A stretch of 64,000 bases of DNA. It comes from Glycine soja (lineage: Eukaryota > Streptophyta > Magnoliopsida > Fabales > Fabaceae). The notes beneath the pieces were generated by a model. That model saw only the letters and a program-made list of their open reading frames with translations, searched no databases and was not told the DNA's origin. The stretch lies in assembly GCF_004193775.1 (NCBI RefSeq), contig NC_041012.1:8701223-8765222 (forward strand), written 5' to 3'. Of the stretch, positions 1-13,521 are shown piece after piece (position 1 is the stretch's first letter; each line of letters opens with the position of its first letter). A program made the translations under genes and the position numbers.

Positions 1-360
1 ACGCACTATCAACAAATTTATCTTAACCAGTGAAAAATGAAAAAAGGAGCTTAAAAATCCTCCCTCCATCAACTTATGTAAAGCTTTCCGTAGCTTCTTC
101 TTCGAATCCCAAGTTTTTTTTTTTCTTGTCGTTTGATCCCACGTTATCCTGCATAGCTATCGTTTGGAATTTGTCACTTGCATGGCCATTGCTTTTTTAT
201 CTGAAAAGGAGAAATGATTTATTGATTTATATGTGCGTGATATTTTCAATAATTGAATTAAATAATTTCTTATAAATAAAGGTGGGGCCTAAGAAAATTA
301 AGTGTCAGACAAATAACATAACATAATAAATCACACAAAATTGACTTTTCTACTATCCCT

Positions 361-397
361 TTAAAACGATATCGTTTTAAAAGTTGTGAACACAACT
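361..397. repeat. Two adjacent palindromes
   Basis: Positions 361-380 read TTAAAACGATATCGTTTTAA, a perfect 20 bp palindrome. Directly after it, at 382-397, a second inverted repeat has 7 bp arms (AGTTGTG/CACAACT) around a 2 bp centre. Both are visible in the sequence. Whether they are binding sites or a remnant of a small transposon cannot be told. Confidence 0.7.
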
Positions 398-2488
398 CTC
401 AAAACAACATCTGTTTTAAGGGGGTAGCACTATGATAACTTGAAAAGGAATAATAAAGAAGAGATAAAAGAAAAATCACACATTAAATGAGGGAGAAAAT
501 ATTTATCCAAGAGGTGTTTGATAGAGTTATGAAAATTTTTCATAATTGAGAATATGAATTCCTTAAAAATTATGATATCGAATAAAATAAATATTTATAT
601 TTTATGTTTGATTTGAAAAACACTAAAGAATAATACAAATCAAGCTAAAGAGAATAAGATAAAATTTATAAGTTTAGTTATTCATAAAATTATAGAATAA
701 CTTTTATGAATCTAATAGACTTTGAGAGTGATGTTATCTGTTAATGAAAAAAATTTATTTAGTTGACAATTATAAATATATAATTTTTTTAAGAATCAAT
801 GACTTATATGATATTTTAATAGTTACCTTAATTTAATAAGATCAACATAATATTTTTTTAAATTTACTGAATGAGAAATTAATTTGGAAAAGTAAGATTT
901 TCACTTTTTTTCATGGGAAAAAATTTGTGAAAAAATAGTTAAAAAACATCTTTGGAAAAATCCTTTCTCAAGAATGTTTTTTTTTTTTAAAAAAAATAGA
1001 TATTAAACATAAAAATTAGGATTTATAACCTAAGAATCCCATAAAACTAAAAGTTTCTCCCTTACTAAACAATCATAAAATGAAAGATTTAGTATAAAGT
1101 AATAAATTATTTTTGCCTTTAACTTTAATTTGAAATGAGATATTTTTATAAATACATTCATTTAAGAAAAAAAATGATTATACACTCATAAAATAAAAAG
1201 TTATATATTATCATCCAACTACAATCTATCATGTAAGACGGTTGATTTTTATAATAATTATTTTGAAAGTCATATTATAATAATTTGTAATTGAATTAGA
1301 GTATAAAACTTTTTTTTCATCTCATCATTTAAATCATCAATGAATAAAACTATCTTACACTTTTATTGCATGCATCACCATTTGGCTCATCATTTAAACC
1401 ATTAATTTTTTTTATCCAATCTAAATCATTAGTGATCAAACTTACCTTTCTATTTTCATTTTACAATTCTATAAATCTATAGCATTAATAAACGGAATAT
1501 TCATTTTTGATGTCCACAAATTTTGGACAATTTTACGCTTTATCACTTTTTAAACTTCAACTATTGTTCTCTCCTAGTAGCTACCCACTACTATTATGAT
1601 GTTATTTACTTTTTTTTAACTTCTAAATCTTTTTTTATCTTTGGATTTTTTTTTTTACTTTTATTTAAATATATTGGAATGACAATAGATAGAGTCTTAT
1701 AATACTCGTAATTATAAAAACATTACCTTTTTTTTAATATCCAATCATTTATTAAAAAAAATGACGAAAACGATTCATTCCCTGGCTTGGATAATTTGAT
1801 ATAATTGATTATTTCTTTTGACGCTTCTCATTTATTCTTTTAGAAAAATATTTTTTAAAATTTAAGATAATAATAAATGTTTTTTTAATCTTAAATATGC
1901 TTTTATTTTTATGTATTCTTAATTATTACATTCAAAAAATATATGAACAAAATGTTAGCATATATAAACAAATGAAAAACCAAGAAACAAAAGAGATAGC
2001 AGAAAAAAAAGGATAATATAAAATTAAAAGTAAATATAAATGAACATATTATTAACATAATTTCTAATAGCATTTATTTTAACATAATTAGACTTAGATA
2101 TATATTAGTCTATGACAAAGTGTGCTGGAAAAAAATAATATTTATTTTAAAATAATAATAAGATTTAAATATATTTTTTATTCTAGTAATTTAGTAGTTT
2201 TTATTTTTTTTTCTTGTACAAAAATTGTTTTATTCATGGTTAAATATATTTGTTTTATTTTTTTTGTCTTTAAAAGACTTTAAATAATATTTTTTTTGTT
2301 CAAAGTTTTTTTTATTATTTAAAATACTATGTAAAATGCTTTAAGAACAAAAAATATATTTAAGTTTAATTATTATTATTATTATTAATTGAAAAAGAGA
2401 CACTTTGAGCCTCTATGTTTATTTAAAAGAAAAAATATATTTCAACATTATTTAGAAATAAGAAATATGTATATTAACAATTAGTTAC

Positions 2489-2497
<9 letters not shown>

Positions 2498-2530
<33 letters not shown>
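2498..2530. repeat. AT dinucleotide microsatellite
   Basis: An almost uninterrupted TA/AT run of about 30 bp lies in the intergenic DNA upstream of the V-ATPase gene. It is likely to vary in length between accessions. Confidence 0.85.
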
Positions 2531-2532
<2 letters not shown>

Positions 2533-3048
2533 AAAAATATAATTATCAATAATTATTAATAATAACAATTATTTCATTTAATATACACATTTTATTGAAT
2601 AATTTTATTTTTAAATTCCTTCTTAAATTTTAAAATTTTATTTTTACTTATATTAACTTCTCACTATTTTTATATTATTTTTTTATTCTGGCTTTTTTTA
2701 TTAACTGTATTTAATTTATTTATTTTTATTATTTAAAAAATTTAGAGAGACAGCGTCTCTTCTCCTAGTAGATTATTATTAAAAACACGAGGGATGTTAT
2801 TAATTGTTAAATTTAGTTCCAAGAAAAAATAGCTGGAAAAAAATGAAAAATTAAACTAGGAAGGAACGTGAATACGTGAAAGAATTGGAAGCTAGTGATT
2901 GATTCGAGAAGGAGATTATTATTGAGAGAGAGAGAGAGATAAAGCGGGGGTGTGAAAGAGACGGAGAAGGTCTCTCTGAAGCCGTAGTTGAGAGTTGAGA
3001 CTGAGATCGATCATCTGTCTTACTTAGATTTCGCAGCAGAGAGAGAGA

Positions 3049-6000
3049 ATGGGAGAAGTAGCGCGTGGTGGTTGTTGCCCTCCGATGGATCTGTTCCGTT
3101 CGGAGCCGATGCAACTGGTTCAGCTCATCATCCCCATTGAATCCGCTCACCGCACTGTCTCCTACCTCGGCGACCTTGGCCTCCTTCAGTTCAAAGATGT
3201 CAGTACTCTTCTCTTCAATTTTCCGCTCCGATAAACACTTACTCACGTCTCTGATCTCTCCTCTTTCGAATTTTTTCCTTTCTACTTCGTAATTAGGTTT
3301 TTGCCTTCTCTTTATTGATCGCTCTCTCTCTTCGCACAATTTTTCTGAAAAGTGATTGCGATTTGTTTTTTTGCTCAGGAGGAGTGGAAGTGAACTGTCG
3401 TACTTAGTTTACCTATTTTCGACTAGATGATTAAACTGATTTTGATCGTTTTCACGATAATTGATTAGTTAATTGAGCTTTTATCGCAGTGCTAATTAAA
3501 TCGCTGTTCAATGAACGGTGAAAGTAGTGTTTGATAACAGAATTTTGACATTAGAATGCTAAGCAGCGGGGACTATGTTATTGATCATAAGTTTGGTTTG
3601 TATCAGTATTTAATCAAGTTAAAAAGGACTATGTGGAACAGATTGGGGGATAATGATAGGATTAACAATGAATTAAGCAAGCATGTTGCCTAGTTTTTAG
3701 AAATTGAACCATGATGATGTGCTGCTTTGAGAGGTCTTTCTAATCACAATGTTTATGTTGTTTCCAGCTCAATGCAGATAAGAGTCCTTTTCAGCGGACC
3801 TATGCAGCTCAGGTGATATTGTTTTCTGCTATGATATGTCATTTCTTTGTTTCGGGAACCTGGACAGGCTCTTAATTGTTTCGAATGATGGTTATTGCTG
3901 GTCTTGTTTATATTGCATGCAATTTAGCTGTTGCACAAAACCTTTTGGAAGTGAATTAGTAATCAGCTAACGGACCCAAGCCAACCATTTATGCGAAATG
4001 TTGACTTTCTCTTTGTGTGCTGTTGTTTTTGGGCATAATTTTGTTATTTGAAATGACATTCATTATGTCTTTACATTACACACCTTGTATCATATATCAT
4101 TTTAATTACAGTGTCAAAAATTCTCCATAGGATCAATAGCCAAGTTAGCAGAGAAGGATGGGTGGGTGGGTGGGGGGAGTGGAGAGTTCTTGCATAGTGG
4201 GTCATTTTTAGAGTTCTCCTTTGGAGTTGTTATTTCTTGCACATTACTTATCTTTGGAATTTAGCTTTTGGTACATACATTGATAGTATGTTTGGAGTAT
4301 AAGCACGTGGGTCTTTTTAAGGAGGTTTCCCCCACAGATTTATTGATGGATTGGACAGCTCTTCTCCATTGATGTTTTCTTTTTCTCTCTCTGTTTTAGC
4401 GATTTTGCTCTTACATCAAGGGGGATTTGTTGTCCTCCAAACTCATTGTATTTTCTTCTTTGTTTCAATATATATATATATATTTTTTTTATCATAAACA
4501 AAAGTATTGATATTATGTTTTTAAATTTGTTTGGGGATTTATATTGGTCCTTGTGAAGATTAGAAGATCTGGAGAGATGGCTCGTAGATTGCGTTTTTTC
4601 AAGGAGCAAATGTTGAAAGCTGGTGTTTCACCAAAATATTCCACAACACCAGTTGATGTGAACATTGATGACCTTGAGGTATGTGAGCATGCTTGTGGAC
4701 AAAGTTGGTATCCACTTTCTATTTTATTTTATAAGTTGACATCTGGTATGTCTTGTAATAGGTTAAACTTACCGAAATTGAGTCAGAGTTAACTGAGATG
4801 AATGCAAATGGTGAAAAGTTGCAACGGTCATACAACGAGCTTGTGGAGTATAAGCTTGTTCTGCAGAAGGTACAGTGCCTATAAGGATTACTATGCCCTT
4901 TCATGATGTATAATTATGAAAATAACTAGAAAAGGGTAAATTAATGACTTTTCCTTAATTGTATTGGAAAAATGAAAAGAGAAAATATTTATGTGTTAAG
5001 ATGTCCCACATTGGCTAGGAATATGGCCAAAATACTCTTATAAAAATTGTGCAATCCTCCCCCCTTGAGCTAGCTTTTGGGGTTGACTTTGGCTCAGTCC
5101 ATTTCTTGTATAGTATTAGAGCCTATCCAGTCTTAATGTTGGGCCACCTGCAGACTTTCAGCCATACTAACTTATTCTTCATATGTCCAGTTTTGGGTGT
5201 GAGGGGTGTGTGTTAAGAATAAGATATCCCAAATTGGTTAGGAATATGGTTAAAATACTCCTTACAAGACTTAGGTATAAGCTGTTTTTGTGGAACTTAA
5301 TTAAAATCAAATATGTGCAATCCTAAGTCAAACTCAATTTATTTTCATATGCTTGCGTTGGGGGCTTTTTGACTTATATTATTCCACTCCCCTGTTCAAT
5401 GGATGCATTAAGGATAAATTTAGCATAAGTAATTGTTGCATGGTTTTTAAGGAAAGAAAAATGAGGAAATGATAGAATTAACAGTTTTATTGAACAACTG
5501 AGAATATGAGAAAGAATTTTCCTCCATGGGCCCCCCTTTCACAAAGGGTGCCCTTTTTCGCACACATTATTTCTCCTAATGGATCCCTTCATCCTTATTT
5601 CTCCCTACCAATCTAATTGATATCCTCTCTAACAGCCTAACTACCATTCCCTATCCTCCTATCCTAACATGTGGTGGTCTGAAAATAGGCTGTGCTTGAT
5701 ATAACACAAAAATGTGCCAAGACATGAATTTCTACAAGTTAAAGAGAGATACAGACTAAGATTTGTAAAATGCTTATAGTATAATGCAATTTAGCTAAAT
5801 CAGTAAATGAGAGGTATATCAGTTTTTATCTATGCTGTATTCTTGTTATTTTGTAGGATTGAAATTTTAGATGTATAAATCTAAAGATGTTACTGCTCAA
5901 TGACTAAATAGTTATTGTCGTTTTTCAGGCTGGTGAGTTTTTCCACTCAGCTCAAAGCCGAGCCTTAGAGCAGCAGAGAGAACAGGAATCATGCCATCTG

Positions 6001-9000
6001 AGTGGTGAATCTATAGAAACACCTTTATTACAGGACCAAGTAAACTTCTTACCTGCTCATAGCTAATATTCTTTTATATTGTTGACAATAACCTTTTAAT
6101 GAATTGGTCCCTGCTGTTTGTTTTGTTGTGAAGGAATTGTCTGTTGATTCATCAAAGCAAGTTAAGTTGGGCTTTTTAGCAGGTCTTGTTCCCAGGGAAA
6201 AGTCCATGGTATTTGAGAGAATTTTGTTTCGTGCTACTAGAGGAAATGTATTTTTGAGGCAGGCTACTGTTGAGGATCCCGTCACAGACCCTGTGTCTGG
6301 AGAAAAGGTGAATGCCCCCTCCCCCAATCTACAGAGAATGTATGAAATAAAATAATGATTTATACTGTTGCAGGCAGCGGGTGATTGTTAATGTTCTTAT
6401 ATTGTTGCTTTCATTATAGCTGATAGTCTTGGGCTGATGCATGTTAGTCTGGATGCATTCATTTTGTCTTTTTAGTGTTTGTACGCGTAATGGGTGCTAT
6501 TGTGCATCATTACATAAACCCTATTAGATAAAAGGGAGTTTGTTGGTCTAACTACTTAGGTTTGTTGGCTATTGATTCTTGTCAATGTTATATTATTGTC
6601 CACCCACATATCACAGCTTGCCATGCCAACCAAAAAAGATGTATTGACAGATTTGTCTCATTAATAGTGATTTTTCATTTGAAACGTGAATAAGAGATCA
6701 AGCTCTTTAATTGTATTGTATCTTGGGTTTTCTAACTTTATTTGACTGTTATGGTAATACTTAATATTGTACCTGTGTGTTGGCCTTGGTGGGATTAGCA
6801 AATTAAAAAAATGGAGGTGATTATTGAGTGATAAGCTCTGTAGTCTTCTATTTTTATAACAAGACTGGTTTACCTGCTTTGTATTATGCTTCTAATATTG
6901 GTCTCTGCTGTACATATAAATCCATGGTTGCTAGTGAACATATAATAAATGAGATTCTTCATTTTTGGTTGAAATAAATTTCTGCTTGTTGACATATATT
7001 TTTCGGTTTTATATTCTATCCTATGATGATTTATGGATGTTCACCTGCAGACTGAGAAAAATGTTTTTGTGGTCTTCTATGCTGGTGAAAAAGCAAAAGC
7101 CAAGATTCTGAAAATATGTGAAGCCTTTGGTGCTAATCGTTACCCTTTTGCTGAGGAACTTGGAAAGCAAGCTCAAATGATTACAGAGGTTTGTGTATTT
7201 GTTCTTAATTTTCCCAAGGAAAATCTTCTGTTCTTTTTCCCACACACCCCAAGTTTTTTGCTGCCATACTGCTTTAATGCAATACATGTGAATTGATTGC
7301 CAGAAACAATTGGATAGTAAATTCCTAGGTGAAGTATGGACAAGCCTGTCTTTACATTTTAATTGCAGGTGTGGGAGATATGGTGTAGTAGTACCAGTAT
7401 TGACCTTGAGATAAGAGTTAGGCGGTCTTCCCTTGCTCAAATTACTTGAAAATGAAGTGTACCACCCTCAATAAAAATGTACCCTTGTAGCAGTGAACAC
7501 TAACCTTTATTGTGGCCATAGAGTGGACAGGAGAGGATTGGCTCAATTTCTAAGTTTTTCTTAGATGTCTCCTGTAACCATAAGACATTGAGTGAGTGCA
7601 TGCACAATAGCCAAAAGGTAATTAAGAAATATTTCCTCAAATATGTCTTCCTTAACCATACTCGCTTACTGTGAGTACTAAGTACGTGCTATTTGAAAGC
7701 ACAGATTAGTCAGTGCTGTTTATGATTGATTGATGGTGTAACTTAGATATTCTTCCTTTGTAGTTGGATCACTCTTTGTGCTCTTAAATGATTTTCTTAA
7801 TGGTGAAACATATTATTGAATAATAAAATTAATCGTTATAGTTGCTAGTGGATAGCATAATCTTTCCTTTTCATGTGAAACAACAGCATTTATCTAGCTA
7901 AGTTATTTTTTATGTATGTTTTATTTAGAAGAACCTTCATCTTTATATGTTTGTGTGAAGTTACAATTTTTTGGATTTATCTCTGATTCTCTAAACAGTT
8001 TTAAAAAAATCATCCACAGGTTTCTGGAAGACTTTTAGAATTGAAGACCACTTTAGATGCTGGACTACTGCATCGGAATAACTTGCTAAATACTATTGGG
8101 GCTCAATTTGAGCAATGGGATGTTTTGGTATGTCAAAAACAAAAACTAACAATGTTCTGTATTATGCATGTGATGAACATGAATTTATATGCCTGATTGC
8201 CTAATTTATCATGCTTTTGATTTGATTAATTATAAATTTCCATTCTCAAGTATACAATTTACTTGTAGATTGATATATTTTTCTATTGGTCTTAATGTTT
8301 AATTTTTCTTGACAATATTCTTTAAATTCATGAAGGTGAGGAAGGAGAAATCTATTCATCATACCCTGAACATGCTGAGCCTTGATGTGACAAAAAAATG
8401 TCTTGTGGCTGAGGGGTGGAGTCCTGTTTTTGCAACTAAGCAGGTATTTATTGTTATTCTGATCCTTTATTTTATAATGAGTTTTCATTTTGCCTAACCA
8501 GAGTTAATACCTTGGGAGGGTTTTGTAAAATTGATTTAATGGAACGTGTTACCTCGAATTTTCAGATCCAGGAAGCATTACAGCGGGCAGCATTGGACTC
8601 TAATTCTCAAGTCAATGCCATTTTCCAAGTTTTGCAAACTAGGGAGTTGCCACCTACCTATTTCCGCACAAACAAATTTACTTCTTCTTTTCAAGGAATT
8701 ATTGACTCATATGGGTGAGCATCATACTGTTTTCCTTTTCCTCATTTTATTCCTTTATTTGTAGTTGTGTGTGTGGAAAGATGAGGTTTAGTTATTGATA
8801 TTATGTGCAGAATAAGTGCAACATTCATCTTGTTTGCATGATCATGTGTTTGCAATAAGTTTGCACTGTAAGTTTAATGTGCAATATACCATTAGAATTC
8901 GGATGTACCAAAATAATGTTGTTTATGTCATATAACTAGATCAATCATTTGTTGTTCTCCCTACAAGAAGTGGAACCTTACACTAGCTCTACCAATGTTG

Positions 9001-12000
9001 GCTCACTTCAAGTTATTTTTTGTTTTGCCGATATATATTAGTATACCGTCTCCAATTTGTGGTTCATGAGACTTGGTTTATAGTCCTCAGAAAAATTTAC
9101 CTTATAAAGGAACTTGTTTAAATTGAAATATTGATGGATATTTCATGTCTTGAATATAACTATCAATTTTACATTACATTTAGACAGCGTTGAAGGTGTA
9201 TTTTGGCTCCACTTGGTATTTGTCCAGCTTTATATAGCAATAAATTACTCGGTTGAGTTGAATGTTTCAGAGGCAAACTGAAATAATTAGATTAGCAGCC
9301 ACAAGGTAAAACTTCAAATAGGGAGATCACATGGACAAGATTTGAAACCTGAATGGAAAAATGTATTGATTTATTATTAAGAAATGTGAATTCTAAAGTC
9401 CATATCATCTAAACAATTCAAATATAAAGGTTAAAATTCAATGATTTCTAACACATTGCAAGGTAAAACATCAAATAGAGACATCACATGGATAAGATTT
9501 GAAACCTGCATGGAAATTCATTGATTTATTATTTAGAAATGTGAATTCTAAAGTATCATCTAAACAATTCAATTATAAAGGTTAAAATTCAATGATTTCT
9601 AAACCATTAAGTGCCTTAGTATCTGAACATATTGATCAAAACTTATATTGGAATGTGAAAGAGAGAATGCTGCAGTTATATTCTTAATGCCTAACAATTT
9701 AAGAACTTGTTTCATTATTTGTTTTTTACTTTTATTTTTTATTTGAAATATATCAATCTTATACTTCAACTTTTATACTAACATTTCAGGGTTGCTAAGT
9801 ATCAGGAGGCAAATCCTACTGTGTATACTGTAGTTACCTTTCCATTTCTTTTTGCTGTAATGTTTGGTGATTGGGGGCATGGAATATGTTTACTACTGGC
9901 GGCTCTATATTTCATAATCAGGGAGAAGAAACTTTCTAGTCAGGTAACCTTTTAGTTTGCCTTGAAAAAATCATCCTTTAAGAGTATGAAAGGGAGATAT
10001 TAAGTAGATTTTCTTCACCTTAGTAGAAAGTGATTGTGTTTAACCAAGTGATTGGACACAAGTGGTTAATGTGCTGATTTTTTTCTTTTGCACTGCAAAA
10101 AGGATTTGTATTATTATGACATGTTTTTGCCACAAGGAGTGTCAAATCCAGTCTTTGTCAAACATCAATACATATAATACAAACCAAGCCCCTTAATTGT
10201 ATCCAATTCCATAATGTAATTGCTACCCTGCATACTTGATACTGGACACATTAAACCTTTTATGTGTTACAGCCTATGCTAGTCATCAAGACACTTGAAT
10301 GCACCTTACTCCCCTATAATTACGTAATAAGCTTAAGACAACTGGCCAAGTCAATACTACCTGAGATTAATGTGCTGAAGTTAAGGTTGAATCGTTTGGG
10401 TACTACCCAAGTGCAATCCTTGGCAGAAACAATTCTTGCTCAGGCTTTACTTACCTCTCGGCTAAATTTTGGATTAGTTAGGGTCTCTTTCCCCTGATGA
10501 ACCAGAGAGTTAAAGACAAAAAAAAGTGTATGTTTTTTACTAGTCTTCTAACATGAAATCTGTGTGAAAAACAGAAGCTTGATGACATCACGGAGATGAC
10601 TTTTGGAGGTCGTTATGTTATTTTGTTGATGGCAATATTCTCAATCTACACTGGCTTTATCTATAATGAGTTCTTTTCTGTCCCATTCGCAATCTTTGCT
10701 CCCTCTGCGTATGATTGTCGTGACCTTTCTTGCAGGTAAATTAAACCCCTTGATTGGTAACATTTATTATCGTGCTTTATGCTTTTAAAAATTTAGTCAC
10801 CATCTTTTCTGTTTTTTTTTTGTATACTTTCTTTTCATGCAGGGATGCTACAACAGTGGGCCTGATAAAAGTGCGTGACACTTATCCTTTCGGAGTGGAT
10901 CCTGTATGGCATGGCACACGAAGTGAACTACCATTCCTAAACTCATTGAAAATGAAAATGTCAATTCTTCTTGGAGTTGCTCAAATGAACCTTGGAATTG
11001 TGATGAGCTATTTCAATGCCATATTCTTTAGAAACAGCGTAAATGTGTGGTAAGTTAATCGGTAATATTTATGGTAAAATCTTACTCTCGAGGATAGAAA
11101 ATAGAAATAGATGGGGGGGGGGGGGTAGTTTTGTGCAGTTATTTGCATCTGCAATCAACAATCAAATCACTGATTCTTTCTATCAGAATAAACTTACATA
11201 CTAATTCAACATTAATGTACTTTTTTATTCAATGTTTCCCTCTCAGGTTCCAGTTCATTCCCCAGATGATATTTCTTAACAGTCTATTTGGCTATCTATC
11301 CCTTCTTATTATTGTCAAGTGGGCCACTGGTTCTCAAGCTGATTTGTACCATATTTTGATCTACATGTTCCTGAGCCCAACAGATGATTTGGGTGAGAAC
11401 CAACTCTTTGCTGGTCAGAAAAATCTGCAGGTTGGTTAACTTCCAACACTCCCTTGGCATCTTTTTAAATTTTAATTATGTATTTCTATATGAATAATAC
11501 TTATGTGCTCTGTTCTGTTTTTAACCAGCTTGTGCTTTTGCTTCTGGCTGTTATCTCTGTGCCCTGGATGCTATTGCCAAAACCTTTTATTTTGAAGAAG
11601 CAACATGAAGCTGTATGCTTACTTTTGTACTTTTTATGTTTTCTCTTTGTTTACATGGGACTTTTATCTCTGTTCTAGTTCTAATATTTATGCCAATTCA
11701 GAGGCACGGGGTTGAATCCTATGCACCACTTCAAAGTACAGATGAGAGCTTGCAAGTGGAGTCAAACCATGATTCACATGGTCATGAGGAATTTGAGTTC
11801 AGCGAAGTCTTTGTACATCAACTCATACATACCATAGAATTTGTACTTGGAGCAGTCTCTAATACAGCTTCTTACCTCCGTCTATGGGCCCTTAGGTATG
11901 TCTATAAGTCCCAAACGTTCTATTCTAATAGTAATGCTTGAGTCCCACTAGAAACAAGGTTGGAACCTCACATCATGCAGTTTATTACTTTTGTATATCT

Positions 12001-12765
12001 ATTCGTCTATAGATATGTTTGATGCATGTATTGAATTGCTTTGCACATTTACTGATGTTTTCCTTTTCTGTACCCAGTCTTGCTCATTCAGAGTTATCAA
12101 GTGTATTCTATGAGAAGGTTCTGATGATGGCATGGGGGTATGTTAAATTTATAAATTTATGTTACATTTTCTTACTTGTGACTCGTGATGTTGATTGTGG
12201 AATGTAAGAGTGGCGAGCATTCGCACATTATAAACCAATGGAAATTATTCAGCATGACTGGGCTATTGCACATTATAAACCAATGGAAATTATTCAGCAT
12301 GACTGGGCTACACAAGTGCAAACTTAGTAACTTACCGTCAAAATGCAGTTATTTGATTATGGAATTTTATGTTTTTAAAAGTGAAGGATTTGTGAAAATG
12401 GTATTCACTTGGCTTACTGAATCCTCTCTCTCATGAGCCTGTTTCTTGTTGCTCATTGTTCATTTTCTAGAATTCATGAGTTCTCCCCTCTTAAATTCAA
12501 CAATAGTTTGTCTGGATAGTTGACATAGAGAATGACTGGTAATTGCCCTGCTTGATGTTACAGGTACAATAATGTTATTATCCTGATAGTGGGTCTCATT
12601 GTCTTCATTTTTGCTACCGTCGGAGTGTTACTTGTCATGGAAACTCTCAGTGCCTTTTTGCATGCGTTACGTCTTCACTGGGTGGAGTTTCAAAACAAGT
12701 TTTATGAGGGCGATGGGTACAAGTTCCACCCTTTCTCGTTCTCGTGGCTGGATGATGAGGAATGA
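3049..12765 (+). CDS. VHA-a: V-type proton ATPase subunit a, VHA-a2/a3 type (18 exons)
   Basis: This is the membrane-embedded V0 subunit a, which forms the proton half-channels of the vacuolar H+-ATPase. Coding exons are 3049-3198, 3768-3812, 4559-4678, 4762-4869, 5929-6039, 6134-6307, 7051-7188, 8020-8127, 8336-8443, 8566-8714, 9790-9943, 10575-10735, 10843-11049, 11247-11430, 11529-11612, 11702-11895, 12078-12137 and 12564-12765. All junctions are GT-AG and in frame, giving 818 residues, close to the roughly 820 usual for plants. The N-terminus has the CCPPMDL and [12 protein letters not shown] motifs. The C-terminal half holds the membrane segments, and SYLRLWALS carries the essential arginine (about residue 727, equivalent to yeast Vph1 Arg735). 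The [10 protein letters not shown]-terminus resembles Arabidopsis VHA-a2/a3, which are tonoplast forms, rather than VHA-a1. The tonoplast assignment is inferred from that similarity. No break or missing key residue was seen. Confidence 0.95.
4994..5290 (+). mobile_element. TRIM-like miniature LTR retroelement in intron 4 of VHA-a
   Basis: Two related direct repeats begin with TGTTAAGA, at 4994 and 5211. Both continue with a CCCA-ATTGG-TAGGAATATGG-AAAATACTC pattern. The first copy is followed at about 5111-5123 by TAGTATTAGAGCC, a degenerate match to the TGGTATCAGAGC primer-binding site for initiator Met tRNA. A purine-rich GGGTGTGAGGGGTG lies directly before the second repeat, where a polypurine tract belongs. 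There is no coding capacity. The order LTR, PBS, short middle, PPT, LTR is that of terminal-repeat retrotransposons in miniature. The repeats have diverged and the right-hand repeat fades out, so the outer end is uncertain. Confidence 0.6.
9302..9602. repeat. 157 bp tandem duplication in intron 10 of VHA-a
   Basis: A segment beginning CAAGGTAAAAC at 9302 is repeated from 9459 with a period of 157 bp. The copies differ by a few substitutions and small deletions. Both end in AATGATTTCTAA. It lies in the long intron between exons 10 and 11 and does not touch coding sequence. Confidence 0.85.
11111..11126. repeat. Poly-G run in intron 13 of VHA-a
   Basis: A homopolymer of about 13 G residues lies about 65 bp after the donor site of exon 13. 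Runs of this kind are prone to length polymorphism and sequencing error. Confidence 0.8.
12223..12312. repeat. Two 45 bp tandem repeats in intron 17 of VHA-a
   Basis: A 45 bp unit starting GCACATTATAAACC at 12223 is repeated without a gap from 12268, essentially identical by eye. The near identity indicates a recent slippage or unequal-exchange event. It lies within the last intron. Confidence 0.9.
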
Positions 12766-13521
12766 TATGCTCTAAAATCACATTAATAAGAACGAGGAGT
12801 TATATAGCTTTGGACCTGTATTGATTCTTTCATTTGATGTAACTAGTCAGTGATCGGTATATGTGGGCATTGTATGTGGTGGAATCCTGGGAGCTTTTTC
12901 ATCAAACGTGGTGCCGTTTTGTTTATTTATCCATTGAGGAAATAAATATTCTCAATTAGGGGAGTAACTTTGTATGAGCTAGGCAACCGTGTCTGCGTGT
13001 AATAATTATAACTTCCAAGATAAACTTAATATTCATATCTTTATTTGTTTTAGTTTTAAAAAAAAAAATCCTTATTCTCCCACTTGGCATCATGAAGTAT
13101 GTCAACAAAGTTTAGTTTTTGTTTTTTTCTTTTTTAAGGAAAAGGCTCATTATAAGGACCTGAATTTGAATTTTGTTATTAATGTGAGGATAATATTGGG
13201 AAGTAATTTGTAACTATTTTCATAAGTTTTCTTCTAATCCTGATACTTGATATGTCCTGCTGAGTTTTGGGACTTAACTAATCTAAACTGAAGTCACTTA
13301 TTTGTTGACAAAAAAAATCACTTTCACGTTCGCATTAAGGATGCACAGGGTTTGGGGAGATTTTGAGTCTAAATTAATAAAAAATGGTTAGCTTGGGTCA
13401 GCATTTTTAATATTAGAACCCAACTTGACAATAATTAGGTTATCTTTCGGATTTGCTAAAGTACACTTTTTGATCCTATGTTTTAAAAGATTTAAATAGT
13501 TTTTTCTTCTATGTTTTATTT

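Larger units (their letters stand above)
1..3048. other. AT-rich upstream intergenic DNA and 5' leader of the V-ATPase gene
   Basis: I see no convincing gene here. The small open frames have no recognisable motifs and lie in A/T-rich sequence. Contents noted are two adjacent palindromes at 361-397, a short ATT repeat near 2368, and an AT dinucleotide run near 2498-2530. From about 2920 the base composition changes and GA repeats appear (about 2927-2940 and 3039-3048), just before the ATG of the V-ATPase gene. GA-rich leaders are common in plant housekeeping genes, so about 2850-3048 is probably the 5' UTR. No clear TATA box was identified. Confidence 0.6.

Noticed and set aside
10264..10497. 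77-codon open frame within VHA-a intron 11
   Set aside because: It lies wholly between two well-supported exons and shows no family similarity. At most it is an old repeat fragment.
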